From Symbiodinium natans (taxonomy: Eukaryota; Sar; Dinophyceae; Suessiales; Symbiodiniaceae): DNA of 32,500 nucleotides. The stretch is taken from contig CAJNDS010000624.1 in NCBI GenBank assembly GCA_905221605.1, forward strand, positions 510,001 to 542,500. The letters run 5' to 3'. Below the pieces are notes generated by a model. The model was not told where the DNA came from and did not search any database. It saw nothing but the letters and a program-made list of their open reading frames with translations. The position numbers were made by a program, and so were the translations under genes. Positions within the stretch are counted from its first letter, which is position 1, and each line of letters starts with the position of its first letter. This document shows, piece after piece, positions 9,967 through 20,960 of the stretch.

Positions 9967-10059
9967 CTGGGAGCCGGGCCAGTCACTGGCCTGCGCAGCC
10001 GTGGAGGCATCCCTGAGGCTACAGCGCCCCTCCTCGAGGCCCAAGGATTCGGGTTCAGG

Positions 10060-10240
10060 GTTTGTTTAGGGTTTGGGGTTTAGGTTTAGGGTTTGGGGTT
10101 TGGGGTTTAGGGTCTGGGGTTTGGAGTTTCGGGTTTAGGGTTTAGGGTTTAGCGTTAGGGTTTAGGGTTTAGGGTCTGGCGTTTAGGAGTGTAGGTGTTG
10201 TTGGTTTAGGGTCTGGGGTTTAGGGTTTCGGGTTTCGGGT
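10060..10240 (+). repeat. Degenerate TTTAGGG/TTTGGGG array
   Basis: Mixed TTTAGGG, TTTGGGG, TCTGGGG and TTTCGGG units broken by unique bases at 10180-10205. Confidence 0.8.
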
Positions 10241-11626
10241 CTAGGGCGCTTCGTGGTTGAGGCCTTTCGAAGTGCCAGGGACAGACCTTCAAGCTTTACA
10301 AAGCGGCCTTGAGCTGGCTGATGAGATCCTCTGCAGCTGAGTACCTGCTTCGGGTGTAGGGTTTGGGGTTCACGGGTTACGGGTTACGGAGGGTTTAGGG
10401 TTTAGGCCGTTTTGTGGTCTTGCGGCCGGCCAGGAAGTTTAGGGTTTGCGGGTTTGGGGGCGTAAGGGAAGCATATGCTCAGGGTACCTGGGGTGAGCAG
10501 GGGAGTTGGGTGATATAGGGGCCGTTTATGAATTAGAATCAGCCTTTGGGGGGGTGGGGGGGGCGGGGCAGGGCGGAGGTTATATAGAACGATGATATGG
10601 GGATCATAAGCGAATACTATTCGTAATTATTCGACCCCCTAAAGCAGGCGGCGCGACAGGCCTGAGAGGTTTCTAGCCCTAAGATCGGCAAAGATCATCT
10701 AAGAAAAATTCAACTTACCTCGAAATGTCTTTGCCTGATGTTTGACCCTAGGCCCGAAACCTAAACCCAGAACCCTAAACCTAAGCCCTAAACCTCCACG
10801 GGGTATTTTGAACATTTCTCAGAGATCAACACCCGGCACTCGGGCCTCAATGTGACGTCGCGGCCTCTCTGGGTTAGGACAGCGAAGCTTGGGTTTAGCC
10901 CTAAATCCTAGACCCTAAGCCTAAATCCTAAACCCCTAAACCCCTAAACATCCTAAACCCTGAACCCCAAACCCTATGTTCGGAAACCATCATGTCGACC
11001 CCCTGGCAGAAAGGCCTCCACGCCAAGGCGGCGCCCGCCGCCGCGAGGAGCAGCAGGTAGGCAGCACCAGAGAACTGGCGAGGTAGCTGCGGGGTTTAGG
11101 GTTTAGGCTTTAGGTTTAGGGTTTACGGTGCAGGGTTTCGGGCCTAAACCCGAAACCCCAAGCCCGAAACCCCATCCAGAAACCTACGATCATTAACTCC
11201 ACTACTATTTTGATGGCTATGAACCGCATTTTTATTCATGCACTCTTGCAATAAACTTCGTGGTCATCCGAGCCATGCAAGGAATTTGAGGCTAAGGGTT
11301 TGGATTTGTGGAATTATGGCTTTATGGGTTTATGTATGGTTTTAGGGCTTAGAGCTTCGGGTCCGACCTACATGCAAACACACGGCGCACTTCTCCCCTC
11401 AAGGTGGGCCTCTTCCTTAGAAAAAGAACACCCGCACACTCACAAGACCACTCCGATCTTACCTTACGTCCTCAACGCCGATGCGCCAACGCCCCAAACC
11501 TACATGGCCACTACATGCGTTAGGTAGGGGTTCACCTCCACTTGGAGGAACCACAATTCTACATCTGCTTATAACCTACTTAGGGGACTTAGGAGGCTCA
11601 AATAAGAACAGTTAGAATTGGGGTTA
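10241..11626. other. Spacer with scattered telomere-like patches, no gene seen
   Basis: Short CCCTAAA and TTTAGGG remnants lie near 10370-10410, 10750-10790, 10900-10975 and 11095-11180. The rest is unique. A 75-codon plus-strand frame at 11300-11527 has no support. An imperfect hairpin with CCTCCA and TGGAGG arms lies at about 11528-11551. Confidence 0.5.
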
Positions 11627-11649
11627 TAAGTACCCTGAACCTCCAAGCA
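11627..11649 (+). repeat. Dispersed motif AAGTACCCTGAACCTCCAAG
   Basis: The same 20-base string recurs at 16699-16718. Partial copies (TGAACCTCCAAGT) lie at 15631-15643 and 16759-16771. Function is unknown. Confidence 0.6.
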
Positions 11650-12185
11650 GGACCCCGAAAACACCAACCCTAAACCCTAAACCCTAAACCCTTTCTCTGC
11701 AGATCAGTGGCCCTGAAGAGCCGCCGCCTGGCAGCCGGAGAGGCGAAGGAAAAGGTTGCTTCAACATCTTCGGCCGGGTGGGGATCGGGGCTCAGGGTTT
11801 AGAGTTTAGGGTTTAGGGTGAGTTGGGGAATTTAAGGTGCTGCTCAATGGCGATGCTATTTCGCCGGAAACCCTAAACCCAAAGCCCTAAACCCAAAACT
11901 CTAAACCCTAAACCTCGTCGTCATGCGCCTCCGAGTCGGCAGTAGGATTCTGATCTAGAACTGAGATCCACCCGGCTAGGGTGACCCAGCAAAGGATGAG
12001 CGGGAAAAAAAAGGCCTCAGACCCTAGGAAATTAAGGCAAACTCGCAGACCCAAAACCTCCTAAACCCTAAACCCTAAACCCTAAACACCGTGAAAGCAC
12101 TCTGCAGATCGCCGAGCGGCATGCGGCTCGCCAAGCAGAACGTCTTCGGGCCTGAAACCAGCCCAAAAAACCACATAAGGGCTTA
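11650..12185. other. Spacer with short CCCTAAA remnants, no gene seen
   Basis: CCCTAAA patches lie at about 11664-11691, 11868-11912 and 12059-12088. Nothing gene-like was seen. Confidence 0.55.
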
Positions 12186-12352
12186 AGGTTTAGGGTTTAG
12201 GGTTTAGGGTTTAGGGTTTAGGGTTTAGGGTTTAGGGTTTAGGGTTTGTCGTTTAGGGTTTAGGGTTTAGGGTTTAGGGTTTAGGGTTTAGGGTTTAGGG
12301 TTTAGGGTTTAGGGTTTAGGGTTTAGGGTTTAGGGTTTAGGGTTTGAGGTTT
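12186..12352 (+). repeat. TTTAGGG array
   Basis: About 24 units, nearly perfect apart from one TTTGTCG interruption near 12247. Confidence 0.95.
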
Positions 12353-12942
12353 GGGGTTTAGGGAACATAAGGATCCAACTGTGAACCGAGAGGTTGGAAG
12401 GATAGGGGTACTAACTGGGTTTAGCATGAATACAAATAAATAACAATAATAATCATAATAATCATTTTTTGGTGATAATCTCCATTGTTTAATATTATTC
12501 ATAAATATCGAGAGTTTGAGGTTTAGGGTTTTGGGGTTTAGGGTTTGGGGCTTAGGGATCTCCAAAAAACTATGTCAGAGGTTGTTTTGAGGCAAGAGAA
12601 AATGGACCATCGAATGTACTGGCCCCAAAAAAGGCCGCATGTGTGCTTCTCTTTAAACAAAGAGAGCGATTGGATTCTTGGGGATATGACGGGACTCAAG
12701 GCCTCTTGAAAACATGGCACGTGCTTGGAAAAAATCGGTTGGTTCATAAGGGGAAGTACTTCCACTTTCATTCTTCCGCGTTCAACTTCTCCGGCGGAGC
12801 TGCTCGTTTCTGGCGGAAATGAGAAAATTCGTAGTAAGCTTCTTTTTCGACGGCATGTCAGAAGCCGAGCGAGCCTTAGCGCTTTTGTGAAGCACTACGA
12901 CTCTTGTTTTGTCCCCGATGGACCCCGCAAGCCCTATGACCC
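12353..12942. other. Unique spacer, no gene seen
   Basis: Includes an AT-rich patch at 12420-12510. Open frames at 12538-12771 (minus) and 12725-12994 (plus) are short and unrecognised, and the latter runs into a 9-bp repeat. Confidence 0.5.
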
Positions 12943-13080
12943 TAAACCCCACAAACCCTACAAACCCTACAAACCCTACAAACCTCAACCCTGAACCCCA
13001 ACACCCTCGACCTGAACCCTCAACCCCTAAAACCCCTAAACCCTAACACCCAAAACCCAAAACCCTAAACCCTAAACTCT
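12943..13080 (-). repeat. ACAAACCCT 9-mer repeat and degenerate CCCTAAA
   Basis: Four copies of ACAAACCCT at about 12949-12984 are followed by drifted CCCTAAA, CCCTCAA and CCCAAAA units. Confidence 0.75.
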
Positions 13081-14040
13081 AAACCGCAACTCCCCCCCTC
13101 CCCTGCCCCCCTGCCTCCACAGACCCGGGCCAGGCCCAGCACGAGCAAAACCTCGAGGGCTTTAGGGGTTTTGGGAGCTCAGGGTTCGCCAAGGAAGGGG
13201 TTCAGGGCTTAAGGTTTAGGGTTTCGGGTTTAGGGTTTTGGGCCAGTTTTGGGTTTAGGGCTTAAGGTTTAGGGTTTCGGGTTTAGGGTCTTGGGTTTTA
13301 GGGGCTTTCGGGCGTCAAGACGTAGGTCTGTCCCGAGGTTTGGCTTTGGCTTAGCCCACATCAGCGCCTGAGGGAATTTAGAGAAACCCTAAACCCTAAA
13401 CCCTAAACTCTAAACCCTAACCCTAAACCCTAAACCGTCGCCAGCCGCACCCAGCGCAGGAATTCTGTGGTCCCCACGACTACCATGACAATACTTGCAC
13501 TGTGTTCGGGCCGCTGCCGAGGAGGGATGTTCAGCCTTTAATCCACCCTCCTTAGTGTCCCTAAACTCCCTAAACCCACAACCCAAAAAGTCCTGAAGCC
13601 CTCTGAAGCCCCCGTAAGGCGAAGTTCGGGAATGTGGAACCCAGCTCAGTGCAGCACGACCATCCACACCATCACGGCCTTCGGATGCCTCCAAGACTTT
13701 CAAAGGGGGCTGATGGTCCAAAAGGGTCGATGGCCCCGTTTTCAGGGTACCAATTTTTCGTGTGGGCTCATACGCACCCATAACGACCCCAAACCCCAAC
13801 TCCCAAACCCCAACAACCCGAAACCCCAAACCCAAATGCCCGGACCGCTCACCTCAAAAGCGCAAGTCGCAACGGCGACAGCGCTTGGCGCCCTGCGACG
13901 ATGGCCGTGCTGTGGCCCTGGCAAGTCATGTGTTGATGTTTACGCTTGGTTAGTTGGGTGGCAGCAGTACAATACATGGGACTAGTTGACTAGTTGTAAC
14001 AAATGTATGTGTATGTGTGTACTAGTAAAATGACAATATA
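13081..14040. other. Spacer with one CCCTAAA array, no gene seen
   Basis: Contains TTTAGGG/TTTCGGG remnants at 13210-13300 and a CCCTAAA array at 13384-13436. The remaining unique sequence holds overlapping frames of 60-140 codons on both strands (13410-13985) without recognisable domains. GACTAGTT is duplicated in tandem at 13980-13996. Confidence 0.5.
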
Positions 14041-14486
14041 AACAACAAGAACAAGAACAAGAACAAGAACAAGAACAAGAACAAGAACAAGAACAAGAAC
14101 AAGAACAAGAACAAGAACAAGAACAAGAACAAGAACAAGAACAAGAACAAGAACAAGAACAAGAACAAGAACAAGAACAAGAACAAGAACAACAGCAAGA
14201 ACAACAACAATAACCGCATAGCAAAAGCATTAGCAATAACAATAGAAATAACAAGAACAATGACAATGACAAGAACAATGACAAGAACAATAACAATAAC
14301 AATCACAATAACAATCACAATAACAATCACAATAACAACAACAATAACAAGCACAACAACAAGAACAAGAACAAGAACAAGAACAGGAACAATAACAATA
14401 ACAAGAACAAGGACAAGAACAAGAACAAGAATAAAAACAATAGCAATAGCAATAGCAAGAGCAAGAGCAATAACAATGACAATAAA
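14041..14486 (+). repeat. AACAAG hexanucleotide microsatellite
   Basis: About 25 near-perfect AACAAG units (14044-14190) decay into AACAAT, ATCACA and AGCAAT variants to 14486. Long open frames on both strands (Leu/Phe, Cys/Ser, Ile/Val or Thr/Arg polymers) are products of the repeat. Confidence 0.95.
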
Positions 14487-15949
14487 AGATAGTCATACTA
14501 GTAGTCGTCGTAGTAGTAAGAATACTAGTACTCGTAGTAGGCATACAGAGGAGCTGGAGTGCACGTGCCATGCTGGATACAGGTCGATGAGGCACAAGGG
14601 GCAAGGCAAGATGTCCTGCAACAGCAGGTTCGCTTTGAACCACGCCTGGGCCTAGACCCTTTACGCCACGACAAATCGTCGAGACCTACAACCCTTTTTG
14701 CTTCACAAAACCTGAACAACGTTTCCGTGAAACGAACTCTTCATCTTACCAAGACCTTCGTCAACTGAAGTTAGGTCTGGCGCCACCCTACGGCATCATA
14801 TCTCGCCGAGGCCTTCGAACTTCGTGCTTTTTGGGACAAGGATTCCTGACAAGGGAACCCGACAGATCGGATGGGTGCCGGTCGGCTGTCCTCAGGCGTT
14901 TGTTTTGTTGAAACCCACTGAGCACTAAAGCTACTAAACCCTAAAGCTTTAAAACCCCAACCCCTAAGCCTCTAAAGCCTAAGAAGCGAAGCCTGGTCGC
15001 CAGCCACAGCGCAGGGAAAGCCTTCCTTCCTTGCACTGTACCGTCTCACCTTGGGCGAAGAGTGGTGGTAGATTGGAGTTTGAGGTTTAGGGTCTAGGGG
15101 TTAGGGTTTGAGTTTGGAATTTTGAGGTCGGGATTGTTTGGGGATAGGGGGTGAGGTGCAGGGTTTAGGGTTTAGGGGGACTTAGGCCTTTGGGGGTTTT
15201 GGGGGGCTGGGGGGGCTAAGCAGCGTGACAGCAAAAGCTGCCATCCTGAACCCCGCAACCCTAGCTGATGCAGGGCTTGAGCAAAATCTTGGGCCATTGC
15301 TGGGCACAGTAAACTCTAAATCCAAGAAGAGTAAGCCAAAACTCTAATCAAGGCCGCAAAGCGAAACAACGGCCTGAGAGCGTTCCTCCGATTCAGTGCC
15401 GAGGCATCTGCCAAGCTGTCACAGGTCTCAGCATAGGTTGAGCTCAGGAACTCCTGGCCACAATCTCGGGGGTTTACGGCTGAGAGTTGTGATCATACAC
15501 CCCCACGAGAAGCTTGACGTGCTAATAACAGACCCTGCATGGAAGTTCAGGGCACGAGAAACCCCAATCGAAACTGTACTTCTCGGCCCCCAAGTAGGTT
15601 CTGAGTAGACTTTTAAGTGATCAGTACTCATGAACCTCCAAGTGTTCTAGGCATTTGCATTTGCAAGCAAACCGAAGCAGAAGTCTTGTTGGGTTCCTGT
15701 ATTCCCGTCTGCATGCCGTATGGGATGACACGGCCCTAAGTCCTGAATTGCCGAACTCCCTAGGGTTTATGGTTTAGGGTTTAGGGTGGTGTTTAGGGTT
15801 TTCATACCCCCAAACAAGTTGGCCGTAGGATCTCAGGACTGGGGGGCTTCTCCGGACTTTCAGGTCGGGGTTTGTGAGCCGCTCCTTCGCACACCCAGTG
15901 AACAGGAGCCCTAAGCCCACCATCACCAGACAGCACACTTGGAGGCTTA
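14487..15949. other. Long unique spacer, no gene seen
   Basis: Mostly unique, with minor telomere-like patches at 14930-14990, 15080-15180 and 15765-15800. Frames at 14525-14768 and 15396-15631 are short, overlap on both strands and are not recognised. Confidence 0.5.
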
Positions 15950-15953
15950 GGGT

Positions 15954-16006
<53 letters not shown>
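15950..16006 (+). repeat. Homogeneous GGGTTGA array
   Basis: Eight consecutive copies of the seven-base unit GGGTTGA, a one-base variant of GGGTTTA. Confidence 0.95.
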
Positions 16007-16202
16007 GATTAGGGTGTAGGGTTTACCTGAACCTCACTCCTTTGAAAGCAATAGCCACCACAACCCCCAAGCTCCCAAAGACCCCAACCCTTGAAATGCC
16101 TTCGGGAAGGGGAAGCTGATCGTGGACCAGCCTGCTCTCTCGCTGGCTTGTGAAGGGCTCAGGGCTCAAAAGCTTGCTTTGGGGTTTCGGGTTTAGGGTT
16201 TT

Positions 16203-16366
16203 AGGGCTTTAGGGGTTTAGAGTTTTTAGGGTTTTAGGGTTTTAGGGTTTTAGGGTTTTAGGGTTTTAGGGTTTTAGGGTTTTAGGGTTTTAGGGTTTTA
16301 GGGTTTTAGGGTTTTAGGGTTTTAGGGTTTTAGGGTTTTAGGGTTTTAGGGTTTTAGGGTTTTAGG
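16203..16366 (+). repeat. Homogeneous TTTTAGGG 8-mer array
   Basis: About 18 consecutive copies of TTTTAGGG, the unit known from Chlamydomonas telomeres, after a short irregular start. It is embedded in a region where the 7-mer TTTAGGG is otherwise standard. Confidence 0.95.
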
Positions 16367-16478
16367 GGATACCCCTGCAGTTATGGGATACACCACCACT
16401 TTAACGGGCATCTATAGAAAAGCAAGGGCCCCCTTAAGGTGCGGCCCGTCACTTGAAGATCCCCTCACTTGTAGAGGG

Positions 16479-16566
16479 GGCTTTAGGGTTTAGGGTTTAG
16501 GGTTTCGGGGTTAGGGTTTAGGGTTTAGGGTTTAGGGTTTAGGGTTTAGGGTTTAGGGTTTAGGGC
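16479..16566 (+). repeat. TTTAGGG array
   Basis: About 12 units with one TTTCGGGG variant near the start. Confidence 0.9.
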
Positions 16567-16698
16567 TTTTTCACTGACTCGACTTACGGGATTGCTTGGG
16601 GGGTTGTAATGGGTACTTCGAACCCCAATGATAAGTCTACTTCGAACCTACTTCGGGGACGTCGGGGGCTTGCAAGTACTGGTATAACTGGGGTAAGA

Positions 16699-16773
16699 AG
16701 TACCCTGAACCTCCAAGTAGCCCTAAAGCCTAAACCCTAAACCCTAAACCCTAAACCCTGAACCTCCAAGTAG
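16699..16773 (+). repeat. Dispersed CCTGAACCTCCAAGTAG motif, two copies around CCCTAAA
   Basis: A full copy of AAGTACCCTGAACCTCCAAG is at 16699-16718. A partial copy CCCTGAACCTCCAAGTAG is at 16756-16773. CCCTAAA units lie between them. Confidence 0.6.
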
Positions 16774-17127
16774 GGGGCCAGGGCTCAGGTTTACTTTGCA
16801 ATCTGTGTGTTAACACTCACCCAGGACCCCGCCGAAACCCCACAACCCTCCCTGAACCCTAAACCACAAAGCCAACTCACAAACCCAGAAACCCCGAAAA
16901 CCAAGGGTTTAGGATTTCGGGTGTCGGCTTCAGGGTTTCAGGGGTTCAGGGTTTAGGGTCAGGGATTAGGGTTCAGGGTTCAGGGTTCAGGGTTTAGGGT
17001 TTAGGGTGTGGGGTTTAGGGTTTAGGGTATACCAAAGCCCTAACCTCCAAACACCCTAAACCCTTTCGGGCAGGACCTCCGTGCGACGTGGAAGCCCAGC
17101 AACGCAAGTCGGAGTCCTGAACAAAGG
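16774..17127. other. Spacer with degenerate telomere-like DNA, no gene seen
   Basis: TTCAGGG and TTTAGGG units lie at 16930-17030. The rest is unique and without coding signal. Confidence 0.55.
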
Positions 17128-17233
17128 GGGTTTAGGGTTTAGGGTTTAAGGTTTAGGGCTTAGGGTTTAGGGTTTCGGGTTTAGGGTTTAGGGTTCAGGG
17201 TTTAGGGTTAGGGGGCTTTAGGGTTTAGGGTTG
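17128..17233 (+). repeat. TTTAGGG array with CTTAGGG variants
   Basis: About 13 units with CTTAGGG, TTTCGGG and TTCAGGG variants. It leads almost directly into the 9-mer array. Confidence 0.85.
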
Positions 17234-17268
17234 AGGAGATCAAGGGGTCCGTAAAAGGGCTTAGGCGT

Positions 17269-17637
17269 TAAGGGGGCTTAGGGGGCTTAGGGGGCTTAGG
17301 GGGCTTAGGGGGCTTAGGGGGCTTAGGGGGCTTAGGGGGCTTAGGGGGCTTAGGGGGCTTAGGGGGCTTAGGGGGCTTAGGGGGCTTAGGGGGCTTAGGG
17401 GGCTTAGGGGGCTTAGGGGGCTGAGGGGGCTTAGGGGTTTTAGGGGGTTTAGGGGGTTTAGGGGCTTTAGGGGGCTTAGGGGGCTTAGGGGGCTTGGGGG
17501 GCTTCGGGGGCTTAGGGGGCTTAGGGGGCTTAGGGGGCTTAGGGGGCTTAGGGGGCTTAGGCGGCTTAGGGGGCTTAGGGGGCTTAGGGGGCTTAGGGGG
17601 CTTAGGGGGCTTAGGGGGCTTAGGGGGCTTAGGGGGG
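17269..17637 (+). repeat. Homogeneous TTAGGGGGC 9-mer array
   Basis: About 40 copies of the nine-base unit TTAGGGGGC, with a short block of variants (TTTAGGGGG) at about 17432-17470. Because nine is a multiple of three, the minus strand reads as an uninterrupted Pro/Lys or Ser/Pro/Leu polymer. That is not evidence for a gene. Confidence 0.95.
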
Positions 17638-18523
17638 CTGGGCTGAGGGGTTTTGGCGCGGCCCTGGAGCCCTCCAGCCGGCGACCGGAATGAGTGCAGG
17701 AGCAAAGAGCACACAGAAAAGTCCCTAGCAACAGCCGCGTAAGCGCGAACACTCTTCCATCGGAAGACTTTGAGCCCAAAGCTTCATCAGGGCAATTCAC
17801 CAACTTGGCCCCTCAGCCCACCACCCCCCCCCACCCCCCCAAACCCTAAACCCTGAACCTTAAACCCTAAACCCTAAACCCTGAACCCACCCTGCCCCCA
17901 CCCCTCCCCCCACCTTGGGTGAGCAGCCCTGCTTCCCCGTGTAGAGCTCGAGGTGCACACGGCACGTCATCGTGGGGGACCTCAGAGCTGTTCATGTTGG
18001 AGAGCGGGGTTCGACTTTCAGAACTCAGTGGGACGGAAGGAGGTCGGAGAGACTAGGGCATCGGCAGATTATACCGGTTGAGGCCGCTCTCCTGCCGCGA
18101 AGGCAAGCTTCGGCACAGGTGTGCAGTGGCGAGTGAAAGTCCAGAACTCCCCAAGACCCTAAACCCTAAACTCTTGGCGTCTCCAGGCAGTCTTAGGGCC
18201 TTAGGGTTCAGAATTCATGGCTCAGACCGGCCTAAACCCGTTCAGAGGATTTTAGAAGTTTGAATGCCCTCAATCTTCCCGCTCATCTTGACCAGAACTT
18301 CCACGGCAGCCGTCGACCCTCAAGGGCAGCACCACAAACAGCAGGAGGCAGTCGCGAATGTTACTGTGCTCAGCTGTTTGGGTGAACACGCTTCTGTCCT
18401 TGCTTGTGGACAGCAACTGCGAAGCAGATGGCGATTCAGCTTAAGGGGTTTTGCCTTGGCTTCCTTGGCTGTGCCCTTGCCAAAATGCATCGCCGGGGTT
18501 GTCCGATTTATGTGAGGGGGTTG
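17638..18523. other. Unique spacer, no gene seen
   Basis: Contains C-rich and CCCTAAA patches at 17820-17910 and unique sequence after. Frames at 18078-18263 and 18264-18515 (plus) are about 60-85 codons and unrecognised. Confidence 0.5.
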
Positions 18524-18575
18524 CATATCAGGGACCCCCAATATAAACCCCCAAATGGTAAGATTCCCTGATATG
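18524..18575. repeat. 11-bp perfect inverted repeat (hairpin)
   Basis: CATATCAGGGA at 18524-18534 is the exact reverse complement of TCCCTGATATG at 18565-18575, with a 30-base loop. It lies immediately before the 49-bp tandem duplication. Confidence 0.75.
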
Positions 18576-18577
18576 AA

Positions 18578-18676
18578 GGACCCAAGAAGGTACCCCTAAT
18601 TTCGGAAAACCTAAACCCTAAACCCAGGACCCCAATAAGGTACCCCTAATTTCGGAAACCCTAAACCCTCAACCCT
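18578..18676 (+). repeat. 49-bp tandem duplication
   Basis: Two adjacent units start at 18578 and 18627. Both contain GGACCC, then AAGGTACCCCTAATTTCGGA, then CCTAAACCCT. The core is the dispersed motif also seen inverted at 4844-4865. Confidence 0.8.
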
Positions 18677-18757
18677 CAACCCTCAACCCTAAACCCTTAA
18701 CCCTTAAACCCTAAACCCTAAACCCTAAACCCTAAACCCTAAACCCTAAACCCTTAA
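18677..18757 (-). repeat. CCCTAAA array with CCCTCAA units
   Basis: CCCTCAA units are followed by about nine CCCTAAA units. Confidence 0.9.
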
Positions 18758-18908
18758 CCTTTCTTCTGGCCTCCGAAAACGATCGAAACTCAGCGCTTTG
18801 GAGTTTGCAGATCCGGTCCTTCGGGAGGTCATGCGGGCTTCTTTCGGGCTGCGCGGCATCACAAGGTCTACGCCCCTACATGGAGGGGTGCGTGAATCCC
18901 ATTGTGTT

Positions 18909-18987
18909 ACCCTAAACCCTAAACCCTAAACCCTAAACCCTAAACCCTAAACCCTAAACCCTAAACCCTAAACCCTAAACCCTAAAC
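18909..18987 (-). repeat. Perfect CCCTAAA array
   Basis: Eleven consecutive units. About 140 bp downstream a TTTAGGG array in the opposite orientation begins. Confidence 0.95.
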
Positions 18988-19126
18988 CGGGGCCCTAGAA
19001 GCTCGCAGTACATTCTGGGGGCCAGCGCAACCCCCTGAGCCCCCGAAGCACGCAACCACACAACTCCCGAACCCGAAAGGAGGCTCTCGCAGAGCCATCT
19101 CTGGCTTTCGGGATTTAGGGACTTTA

Positions 19127-19228
19127 GGGTTTAGGGTTTAGGGTTTAGGGTTTAGGGTTTAGGGTTTAGGGTTTAGGGTTTAGGGTTTAGGGTTTAGGGT
19201 TTAGGGTTTAGGGTTTAGGGTTTAGGGT
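19127..19228 (+). repeat. Perfect TTTAGGG array
   Basis: About 14 consecutive units with sharp edges. Confidence 0.95.
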
Positions 19229-20411
19229 ATCCTGGCTTTTGCAAGCCCCGGCAGTCCTCGAGGCTGTTGTAGACTTCCTTGGCGGAAGGGTATCCTGCAA
19301 GGAGATGGTCACCGGGCGAAACAACACCCCCGGCAGAATCCGACCAAGCAGCTCAAGGCGGTAGGGTTTACGGCTCAGGGCTCTTGGGGCGGTTAGACCC
19401 CGCCAGCTTCTTCAGAGTGCGAGCTGCGACCCCCTAGACAACGCAATGTGCTTGTGGGCAAAAAAACTGCAAAGTGCCTGCTGTGAGGAGACGGCGCGCC
19501 ACTGCTTTTGCTCTGTGACCGCACTGGTATTGTGCTACAACGCAGCTCATGGCCATACGAGGGTTCGGGGTGTAGGGAAGCCCAGATCTCGGAACCCGAA
19601 GCCGAAGGCGGTCCAGCTGCGAGCGCCACCAGCCCAAGGCTAACCTCATCTGCACAGCAGAAACCTCCAGCACATCTGTCTGAACCTCATCCCGAACCCT
19701 GCCCTGACCATTGAGCTCTGAAGAGAAGGCCGCGCGCAGCGCACGTCGGAACTACCTCTGTCACCCAACTACGCAACTTCAAGCAACCCCGACAAGCTAA
19801 ATGCCCAAGAACCTAACCGAAATTGAACACCAAACCAGAAGCAAGACCCAGCACACCGGACGTGTGCTGGGCATGGAGCTGAAAACTGTCGCCCTTTACA
19901 GCTCAGGGCCAACCTCGTCCAAATCTGCGCCTGACCTCAAGCAAGCAGAAGAGGCGTGCCGCAGCTGGCGACCAGCCGGCCAATCAGCCCGTACTCATGT
20001 GTCCAGGATGTTGCTACAAGCATCAAGGAGACGTGCGCAAGCTGAAGCCAGAGGGCACCCAGCATCGATGAGGCAACACGCTCCGTGCTGCTCATCGCCA
20101 GAATGCTGCACCCGCACTGGACGCAAGGCGCATGCCTTCAGCAAGATAGTCTCTGGGCCAAGACCCCTAAGCCGACGACCCCAATGCCTAAACCCTGAAA
20201 CCCGCAAAGCCCTAAAGACCTCGTAGCTTCCGAATAGAGGCAAGCGGCCCAACTCACAAGCAACGTCGTCCAAACCTGAACCGGGGCGCTGTGATTTCAA
20301 CAAGGCGAGGCTACCGGGTTTGGGTTCAGGTTTAGGGTTGGGGTTAGAGCTGAGGTTCTTTTTGCGTTCAGGGTTGTAGGTGTATGGCCAGTGCCGGGTT
20401 TGTGCTGTGTC
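19229..20411. other. Unique spacer, gene content unclear
   Basis: About 1.1 kb almost without telomere-like units and with balanced composition. Frames of 65-165 codons overlap on both strands (for example 19801-20226 plus, 19995-20492 minus). None shows a recognisable domain, a paralogue in the window or a splice structure. It is left unannotated as a gene, but this is the most plausible place for an unrecognised exon outside the PAS genes. Confidence 0.35.
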
Positions 20412-20497
20412 CTCATACATACATACATACATACATACATACATACATACATACATACATACATACATACATACATACGTACATACATACATACATA
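20412..20497 (+). repeat. CATA tetranucleotide microsatellite
   Basis: About 20 copies of CATA with one CGTA change near 20478. Confidence 0.95.
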
Positions 20498-20960
20498 TTG
20501 TATATTATATCATATTGATGTATTATGTTGTATTCTATTTTATTCTATTATATTATACTATATTTTACTATGATATATTATGATAGATTATATTATATTA
20601 TGTTATATTCTATTATATTATATTATAGTATTATATGATATTATATTATATGATATTATATGATATTATATTATTATATGAATATATTTATATTATATTA
20701 TATTATATTATATATTATACTATACTATTTATGTTATATGTTATATTCTACTATATTATATTAGATTATATTATATTATATTATATTATATTATATTACA
20801 TTTTTATATTATATTATATTGTATTATATGATATTATGTTGTCTGATGTTATTGATTATACTAAACTATATTATATTATATTAAAATGTTATATTATATT
20901 ATATCAAAAAGTATTATATTGCATGTATATATATATATATATATTATGATACTATATTAT
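20498..20960. repeat. ~460-bp AT-only block, TTATA pentamer-like
   Basis: Almost pure A/T with a dominant five-base period (TTATA/TATAT) and occasional G or C. It ends in a short (TA)n. Open frames rich in Tyr and Ile here are artefacts. Confidence 0.9.

Noticed and set aside
14022-14655. Long Leu/Phe, Cys/Ser and Thr/Arg polymers
   Set aside because: Translations of the AACAAG microsatellite.
17261-17803. 180-codon Ser/Pro/Leu and 148-codon Pro/Pro/Lys frames
   Set aside because: Products of the nine-base TTAGGGGGC array, which stays open in every frame without a stop.
19801-20226. 141-codon plus-strand frame as a gene
   Set aside because: No recognisable motif, and a longer frame overlaps on the other strand. 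The region is noted as the likeliest place for a missed exon.
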